A DNA stretch of 64,000 nt from Tetrastigma voinierianum (taxonomy: Eukaryota > Streptophyta > Magnoliopsida > Vitales > Vitaceae). Below, piece after piece: positions 57,662 to 64,000 of this stretch. A program made the position numbers and the translations under genes. The DNA is taken from contig JAEQBH010004550.1 in assembly GCA_016808115.1 (NCBI GenBank), positions 124,001 through 188,000 on the forward strand, in the 5' to 3' direction. Every line of letters begins with the position of its first letter. Position 1 is the stretch's first letter. The notes below the pieces were generated by a model. That model was given only the letters and a program-made list of their open reading frames with translations, was not told the origin of the DNA and did not search any database.

Positions 57662-58180
57662 ATGGCTCTAAGCTACTAGGCTCTTATCGAATTAAGCTAC
57701 TAGGCTCTTAACAAACTGAGCTACTGGGCTCTTATTGAATTGAGCTACGTGGCTCTTTTATATCCACGCTCCTAGCTCTTGACGAGGCGAGGCTCGTGGC
57801 TCTTAACAAAGGCGCGAGCCTCTTGGGCTCTTATTGGCGAGAGCTACTAGGCTCTTATTGAACTAAGCTACTTGGCTCTTTTATATCCACGCTCCTGGCT
57901 CTTGACGAAATGAGCTACGTGGCTCTTAACAAACTAAGCTATTGGGCTCTTATTGAACTGAGCTACGTGGCTTTTTTATATCCGCGCTCCTGGCTCTTAA
58001 TGAACTGAGCTACGTGGCTCTTAACAAATTGAGCTATTGGGATCTTATTGAACGGAGCTACGTGGCTCTTTTATGCTCCAGCACTCGGCTCTTGTGAGGG
58101 CGGGCTCGTGGCTCTTAACAAAGGCGAGCTCTTGGGCTCTTATTGAGCCCGAGGTGCGTGGCTCTTTAATATCGAGCTCA
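57662..58180. repeat. Minisatellite: about 21 units of 24 bp in a higher-order pattern
   Basis: Unit core GAGCTACTGGGCTCTTATTG with four variants following in cycle: a TTTTATATCC type, a CTCCTGGCTCTTGACG type, a CGTGGCTCTTAACAA type and a GGGCTCTTATTGAA type. The cycle of about 95 bp repeats four to five times. It lies between integrase and the antisense ORF of Tat-B, a region known to be rich in tandem repeats in Tat/Ogre elements. Confidence 0.88.
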
Positions 58181-58819
58181 CAGGTTTTAGGTCTTCCTTC
58201 CCTTGGGAGAAAGTGCGCGTGGATTTTAAAGCCCCGGTCTATGGAGAATCATAATAGGCGTGTGACTTTCAAGTGTCAAGCTGCCCCCATAAATAAGCGC
58301 CTTCCTTGGTGCTTATGTTGTCTGACGCTCCGCTTTCCTTATACAGCCGCCCGTGTCGGAGTTCGGACATGATGAAGGTTCGGGTTTGATGCCAACTGAA
58401 GTTTGTTTTTGTGGTCTGGGCCGGTTGGTTTCGTTGTTCTGCCATTTGCTAGAGTTGTGTTCCCTAGTCCCGCCATTTGTTGGGTGTGTTGTTCCCTAGT
58501 CTGTGGGTGCTGATGGGTTGGGTCGAGGAACACGTTCGGAGGGCGGCTGTTAGATACTTCAAGTCACAATTTCTTATGCTATACCTCTCCTCCCATTTTC
58601 TCTTTTCGAAGCTTCCACTTTGTTTCTTGTGGTTTTGCCTTGAATAGCCCATTTAATGATTGTAATTTTAAGAGATGTAGGAAAGCGATTTTCTTGATTG
58701 TAATTTTCTTGAATAAGCAATTCTACGAAATAAAGTACAATTTCTTAGCTCTGTATACTGTCACGATGTTTCATGTAACCTTCAAGGGAGACCACTTCCC
58801 TACAAGCCTTGTGGATTTT
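58181..58819. other. Tat-B non-coding region after the integrase
   Basis: No supported coding sequence; short open frames on both strands without recognisable motifs. A palindromic TTTGTTGGG/GGTTGGG-type repetition (58430-58520) is minor. Confidence 0.4.
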
Positions 58820-59620
58820 TGATAAACTTAGCTCCCTGGTTCTTTCTTTATGATTTCTGGTAAGCGGTAGAAAATAAACCTACAAAAATACTTCAAAGCG
58901 ACAGGTTTCTCGGGGTTGCATACTTGCGTGTAGTTAAGCCACACCCATAGTACCTCGGGAGGTGCCCATTTTCCTTTAGGCCTTCCAGTTTGGTCTTCAA
59001 TGCTGCCTTGGGAGTCCTTATAGTGACTTGCAGCATGCATTTGAACAGCGGATGAGCTAGGGTGAGATAGTATTCTTGATCAGGAGCTGGCTTTAAAAGT
59101 TTTTAATTTCGGGTTGTCGAACTTCTTTCCATTGCTCAGTGCCCAATGCTTTTGGGATTGAATCTGCATATTATGGATGTAAACGAAAGAGTTCGTTTAC
59201 TTTGCTCGGTGATTGCTGCCAATGGCTCTACCTCTGCCCATTTGGTGAAGTAGTCACTCCCTCTGATAGCCAATTTGCATTGACCTCTTCCAATGGGCAG
59301 GGCAGGTATGTCCTAATCCCGAAAAGGCCGGGGCTTATGATCGAGGTGCGACGGTGGGATGGGAGATGGGAGATCTTGGCATGCTCTTGACAGATTTTGC
59401 ATTTTCTGACCAGCTCCGTGGCGTCTTTGAGCATCTTGGGCCAATAGTACCCTTGCCTGAGTTTTCACAAGGCGAGCTTGATATGGTTACCCTGAGCCTT
59501 CTTGCACCTCTCTAAGTATGTAGTTGACATCTTCCTTTCCTATGCATTTGAGGGCCGGGTGTGAAAAACCTCATTTATAAGGTCCCCCAGTAAAAGAAAC
59601 AAATCTGTTGACCTTGCTCT
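58820..59620 (-). pseudogene. Tat-B integrase remnant
   Basis: High to low: LYKRGFSHPALKCIGKEDVN (about 59530-59595), GNHIKLAL (about 59470-59495), MLKDATELVRKCKICQEHAK (zinc-finger CxxC; 59375-59434), HLPS, SIISP. The catalytic core is missing or deleted. Then GRPKGKWAPPEVLWVWLNYT (about 58925-58985) corresponds to the KGKWxxxLPEVLWAYRTT block. The remnant is shorter than a normal integrase (about 800 against 1200 bp), implying an internal deletion. Confidence 0.75.
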
Positions 59621-59624
59621 TAGT

Positions 59625-60340
59625 TTAGATACCTCCTTTGGTGCCCAGCAATGTGGTTAACATTAGTCCGGATGGGGTCCACGTCCGAAGCTCGGTCTTG
59701 ATCATCAAGAAAATTTCTCCTTTATTTGATGTTATTGAGGGCTCCGGGAGGTGCTCAAATGGTATCTGCCTATCCAGGTCTTCTTGTGACGTCGTTGCTA
59801 ACTTTGCCAAGGCATCTGCTTGTGAATTTTCTACCCATGGGACGTATTTGACCTGAACCCGTACAAATTTTTTGAGCAGTTCACGTACCTTTTTGAGATA
59901 AAGGATCATTTTTTCACCTCTTGCTTCATAGGAATCTTCGATCTGCTTCACCACCAACTGGGAATCGCTGCATACCTTTAGTTGATAAACCTCCATGGAG
60001 TGGGCGAGGTTAAGCCCAGCAATGACAGCTTCATATTCGACCTTGTTATTGGAGGCTATGTCGAATGCGAGTGCATCTCATAAATCCCATCAGGGGAGGT
60101 TAGAATCAACCACATAGCTTCCTTAAGCATTGGTACGCTCCATTTACGAAAACGACCTCCGGTTCTGGGGAGTCGGACGCGTGAGCTAGGTGGTTTCGGT
60201 AGGCTTTATCGAGGTGAATTCCACGATGAAATATGCCAAAACTTGTCCTTTGATCGTTGTTCTTGGCTTGTATCTAATGTCGAATTCACTCAGCTCTATG
60301 ACCCATTTTACCAGTCTTCCTGAGGTTTTTGGTTTATGCA
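59625..60340 (-). pseudogene. Tat-B second RNase H
   Basis: MEVYQLKVCSDSQLVVKQIE with DSYEARGEKMILYLKKVREL (59625-59996), RVQVKYVPWVENSQADALAK and LATTSQEDLDR form the C-terminal half of the archaeal-like RNase H found in Tat elements. Upstream (60000-60340) are relics of NNKVEYEAVIAGLNLAHSM and of SEFDIRYKPRTTIKGQVLAY. DSQLVV and the NxxADALAKLA box are intact; N-terminal residues are frame-shifted. Confidence 0.82.
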
Positions 60341-61740
60341 ATATTTGCTTCATTGGGTGTTCAGTCGGAATCTAGATGGTGTGAGCTTGGAAGTATGGTC
60401 GAAGTCTTCTGGCGGTGGTCACCAATGCTAGAACTAGTTTTTCATCTTCGGATACCTTTCCTCTGCTCCTCCCGGAGGCTGGCTGCGATGTCAGGCAGTG
60501 TATGACTCTGTCAGCTCTGACCAAGGCGACCTCGCTGAAGTGCACTGACTTATTGAAAGTGAGCGCAAGGGTTCTCCTCGGAGGGCTTACCAAAATAGGG
60601 AGGAGCTTAAGTAGGTTTAGCATTGAGAGCATACCTCTTCTGGTGGGCATCCTAATTGGAGGCCTTTTTCGAACTTGAAAGAAGGGCTGGCGCGTCATAG
60701 TTGGATACAAGCGACTTAAGTAGTTATTTACTCACTGTCGAATGTTGAATTTTCTTTCAGTGTTTGATGGTGAGTGCATGAGTGAGCTTTTATGTATCTT
60801 GGATTTGCCTCCTGTGCGGTACATTATTTATGAATCCAAAGAACTTTGCAAGGAACTCAGAAATCACACTTGGTTGGGTTTAACTTCATAGCCATGATCC
60901 TTGGGACTGGAACAATTACGACTAGGTGATTACGTGGGCTCGACCTTATTGACTTTACCAACATGTCATCTATATTTTATTCATGGATGCTCCAGATATG
61001 TTTTGGAAAATTTGTTTACCCGACCTTTGATACGTGTAGGCATTCTTCAACGAAAAGGCATCACGCACAGGCCGCGCGATCACGTTCCATGTCGGTCGAA
61101 TGAGGTCTTCTCTTGGTCGTTGGGGTCCATTCTGATATGATTATAACCCAAGAAAGCGTCCATGAAGCTAAGGAGCTCGTGGCCGGGAGTGGCGTCCACT
61201 ATGAGGTCGATTCGGGGCAGAGGAAAGTTATCTTTCGGGCAAGCCAGGTTAACATCGGTAAAGTCAATGCATAGTCACCATTTTCCATTTGCCTTCTTGG
61301 CGAGCCACATTGCTTGACAGGTCGGGGATAACCTACTTCTCGAGATTGCTGGGGGCTTGGAGTTTAATGACCTCTTCGTTGATGCTCCACCACCGCCTTT
61401 TTAAGGGAGGCGAAACTTCTTCTTTTTAATTTGGCGGGTTTTGGAAGGAGGCGAGCGGTGACTTATGAAGTGATAGCTGGCGGTCGATTCCTCGTGTCCT
61501 CTTACTTTGGCGAATACTTCCACATTTTTCTTTAAGAAGCGGATGAGGAGGTCTGGCGTCTCAAGCGATTCTAGATCCGATCTGTGTAGATGTTACGACT
61601 AGTCGATCAAGTTGTCTTGGTTCAGTTCTTACGGCGAGGAATGCCAGATTTGGGTGTTTAATTCATCTCTCATGTCCAGGCTCATCCCATGTGGATGTTG
61701 TCAAGCGCTTTACGTTTCATTGGCTAAGTGCACTCCTGGC
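60341..61740 (-). pseudogene. Tat-B reverse transcriptase and first RNase H
   Basis: High to low: RRSFAS and KANGKWxxxxDFTDVNLACPK region (about 61245-61440), TPGHELLSFMDAFLGYNHIR (about 61120-61185), MDPNDQEKTSF, an IDDMLVKS box with the catalytic DD (about 60945-60970), LPILVSPPRRTLAL (about 60550-60610), and DEKLVLALVTTARRLRPYFQ with AHTI (60372-60450). Multiple stops and shifts. The order and motifs identify a Tat-clade RT. Confidence 0.82.
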
Positions 61741-61743
61741 TCC

Positions 61744-62450
61744 TCAACTGGTCTCCTCGAACCATTCTACTCCAATTCTATGTGGGAATTTGACAACCAT
61801 ATTCAGTGGGAAGAGACGACGCCTTATGGCATTGAGAGAAGGCACCTTGATAACATGTTGCCTCTTAGATGGGGCATCCACTATGAGGAATTTTATCGTC
61901 GTTGTGGCCTGGCATGGGGGGTCTCCCAAAGTGAGTACTAGCTGTACCAATCCCAGGGGTAGCACTTTCTCTTTGGAGAATCCGGTAAAATGGGCGTTTC
62001 TTGGGTTCCGACTTCACCACCTTCCTATGCCCATTTTCAATGATCTGAAGATGATGTCCATTGAACTCCCATTGTCGATGGAACCTATGCCTTTGTCTTG
62101 TTGGCCACGATGGTATATCACTAAGGGATTATCATGGGGATGTTAAGCGACCTTCCATGTAGTCAGAGAAGGTTATGGTGGTATGCAATAGGAGCTTGGA
62201 CACGGCTGGTGCCTCAGTGTCTCCCGATTTGATGTTAGCGTGGGTGGCCTTCTGGCGGCCCCGAGTTCCCACCAGGTGAATCCCGAAATCACATTGATCT
62301 CTCGAGGTTGCTAATGTTGGCTGGGTTTTGGTGACTAGGTGGTGGAGGAGGTCTGAGTTCCGATCTTGGGCCGCCGCGACGGAGATGTCCGTCGGATTAA
62401 ATTCGATTTCTTTCCTTAACCAATACAGTCCTTCTGTTCGATTGCCCATA
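61744..62450 (-). pseudogene. Tat-B protease remnant
   Basis: LPLGLVQLVLTLGDPPCQAT with TTIKFLIVDAPSK (about 61850-61965) and PSLNAIRRR then HMVVKFPHRIGVE (61744-61850) match the region after the active site in Tat proteases. Sequence to 62450 (ITFSDYMEGRLTSP) fits the N-terminal part. The D-S/T-G site lies in a shifted segment near 62040-62080 and is not intact. Confidence 0.75.
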
Positions 62451-62499
62451 AGATCTCTTATGGAACTCGCAATATTTGGTTATGTCTTTTCTTTAGGTT

Positions 62500-63700
62500 G
62501 TCTTCATACGAGAATGGCCACCTTAAAGCTTCTCATGTTGCACCTCGTATGGGCTTGAGGGCAGGCGTCGGGGGGGTGGCTGGCAAAGGTGAATGCAGCG
62601 GTTTGCATCGGCTGGAGTGGACCCAGCTGATCCTTGACGTGCCTCTTCTCTTTAGAAGTGATCTCAATAACTTCTCTGTTCATCCGTGGAGATGTCTGGA
62701 TCTCTCTTCGTTTTACGAGGCTTCGGTCCGTTTTCTCGTCCTTGTTTTCTCCTTTTAGCGAGCTTCCAGCTTAGACCCCAGATTTCTCGCCGTTGATGTA
62801 TTTTTACGCTTTGAGTGAGCACCACCAGGCCATGCTTGCACGAGGTTCTTCGAGATGGAGAACATTAGGTCTTTGTGCTTTGTATGCCCTGGCAGACGAT
62901 AAAGGAGATGATGGCAAATTTCTGTGGGTTGTCTACCTTTGTGACTACGAGTTGAAAATGCAGGCGTAGGACCTCGAGATTCTCTATGGGCCTTGCTTTA
63001 TGGTGACGGTGGTAGCTTGGCTTCTTGTATGTCCAGGCTCAGATGAAGTGGGATCTGGCGTGATGGAGAGCTCTCACGAAGGATGAGATTGAGGTAGCGG
63101 GAGCTGTTGAACCATGTAAAGAAATGGAAGCCCTTAGACGTGTGTAGACTACGCATCTCACGGGGTCTTGGTATCCATGCAGCTCCATCTGATTCTTGTA
63201 GGTGTTGAGGTGGTTTACGGGGTCTTTTGTTCCTTCAAAGGCCTCGATCTGCGGCATCCTGAATTTCACTGGGAGAGGGAAGTGTAGTACCCGGCCCAGG
63301 TGAGCAGGATTACATTTCTTTGTACAGGCGTCCACGCGGGAGGCCCCGGGGGCTCGACCTTTCCACAGCCTCCTTCCTTGTGGGCGGGCTCTTGTGGATG
63401 TCTTGGGCCGCGCTCCCAGATTGTTCCCCCTTCCCCTGTTGATAAGGGATTGGCTCATCACCTCCGTCATTCCTGCCAGGCATCCCCTCATTGCGACCAT
63501 CTCCGAGGGGTATGTAGGGATCATGCCCCCAGTGCGGTTATTTTACCTCCTCCTCGTCAGCAGCGTTTTGAGCGCCAAGTGTTCTTTGTTCCTCATGGAA
63601 TAGTATTGTGGCCTTCACGGGCCTGTTGTGCCTCTTGTAGGTGTTGCCCTTGTCTGGTGAGTTGCGGCTCCCTTAGCCGGACCGATTGTGAGACCAGTGC
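62500..63700 (-). pseudogene. Tat-B gag remnant
   Basis: HFPLPVKFRMPQIEAFEGTK with DPVNHLNTYKNQMELHGYQD (63170-63280) is the conserved start of the Gag capsid domain in Tat elements; the segment STAPATSISSFVRALH then HFI follows (about 63039-63110). The N-terminal part (63290-63524) has a basic, low-complexity stretch. Downstream relics (KAEKY-like, basic tail) continue to about 62500 with stops. Confidence 0.78.
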
Positions 63701-63922
63701 ACATCTCGTTGCTAGCGGCGTGAAGAGCTTCGGGAGTGTCTCCTGGTTGTCTGCTGTCAATGTTGTCTTGTTAGTCTTGCATCCTCGGGGGGTTGGCGTG
63801 ACTCATGCTCATGTTTCGAGTCGAAACCATCAGTCATTGAGAAATCAGTTGATTTGGCGAGCAGGTCATTCCGTAGACAGCATGGCCCGATGGTGCTTTT
63901 CTGCGCCGAGGCCCGGGGCGTT

Positions 63923-64000
63923 GGAGCTTATTTGAAGTCGCTAGGTCGGTCCGTCGGGCCGGATCGATGTACAACCTACACATAAAGGGTGGTCTAGCGG
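63923..64000 (-). repeat. Tat-B 5' LTR, inner end (truncated by window edge)
   Basis: Matches 52085-52160. The primer-binding site should lie just left of about 63923 on the minus strand; no good tRNA complement is visible. Confidence 0.5.

Larger units (their letters stand above)
52085..64000 (-). mobile_element. Tat-B: second Tat-type Ty3/gypsy element (right end outside window)
   Basis: Minus-strand order from high coordinates: gag (about 63700-62500), protease, RT, RNase H, integrase (to about 58820), then a minisatellite region, an antisense ORF and the 3' LTR side. A 75-bp match between 52085-52160 and 63923-64000 (GATC/GATCGATGTACAAC core) is taken as the shared start of the 3' and 5' LTRs. 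Domain motifs resemble Tat-A but the two are separate insertions in opposite orientation. All frames are interrupted. A solo LTR sits within it. Confidence 0.8.

Noticed and set aside
57662..58180. Possible CRISPR array (short repeated units)
   Set aside because: Units are directly adjacent with no unique spacers, in plant retrotransposon DNA; it is a minisatellite.

Overview
The window is plant nuclear DNA. It has spliced TIR-NB-LRR (TNL) resistance-gene exons, Ty1/copia and Ty3/gypsy retrotransposons, a MULE DNA transposon with a plant-mobile-domain gene, tRNA-derived SINEs and AT-rich introns. TNL genes are essentially absent from grasses, so the host is a eudicot. The TNL style (poly-Ser leader, TIR, NB-ARC, LRR, C-JID tail) suggests a woody rosid, possibly Fagales; that is inference only.

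Layout. (1) 1-13026: one minus-strand TNL pseudogene (TNL-1) that runs off the left edge. It is broken by a copia element inside NB-ARC (249-4434, TSD TTGCT), a solo LTR in intron 1 (5122-5531, TSD ACAAT) and a 6.6-kb MULE inside the TIR exon (5955-12601, approx. 9-bp TSD). The MULE carries a PMD gene (+) facing a transposase/OTU gene (-). (2) 13027-20880: spacer with SINE-like units, a MITE and a second, nearly full-length copia (15288-20060). (3) 20885-28960: a second minus-strand TNL (TNL-2) with five recognisable exons and plausible splice sites. It carries several small frameshifts, a CT microsatellite inside the TIR exon, and a 5'-truncated copia in the long intron before the C-JID exon. 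(4) 29894-50041: a Tat-type Ty3/gypsy element (+) split by a younger, 12.7-kb Athila-like element (-; 36057-48718) with 2.7-kb LTRs. (5) 51350-51640: a third TNL remnant (TIR only). (6) 52085-64000: a second Tat-type element (-), running off the right edge. It holds an antisense ORF relic, a 24-bp minisatellite and a solo LTR (54855-56612, TSD TTTTA).

No gene here looks fully intact. TNL-2 is the best preserved: NB-ARC and LRR exons have long open frames with P-loop, kinase-2, GxP and MHD motifs. The main story is an NLR cluster being taken apart by transposons, with insertions that can be dated relative to one another. I found no CRISPR array, rRNA, complete tRNA gene or bacterial-type operon, and no convincing new enzyme system. 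The observations most worth following up are the doubly interrupted TNL-1, the TE-loaded C-JID intron and TIR microsatellite of TNL-2, the GTCGCGAC-rich LTR arrays, and the minisatellite in the Tat 3' region.
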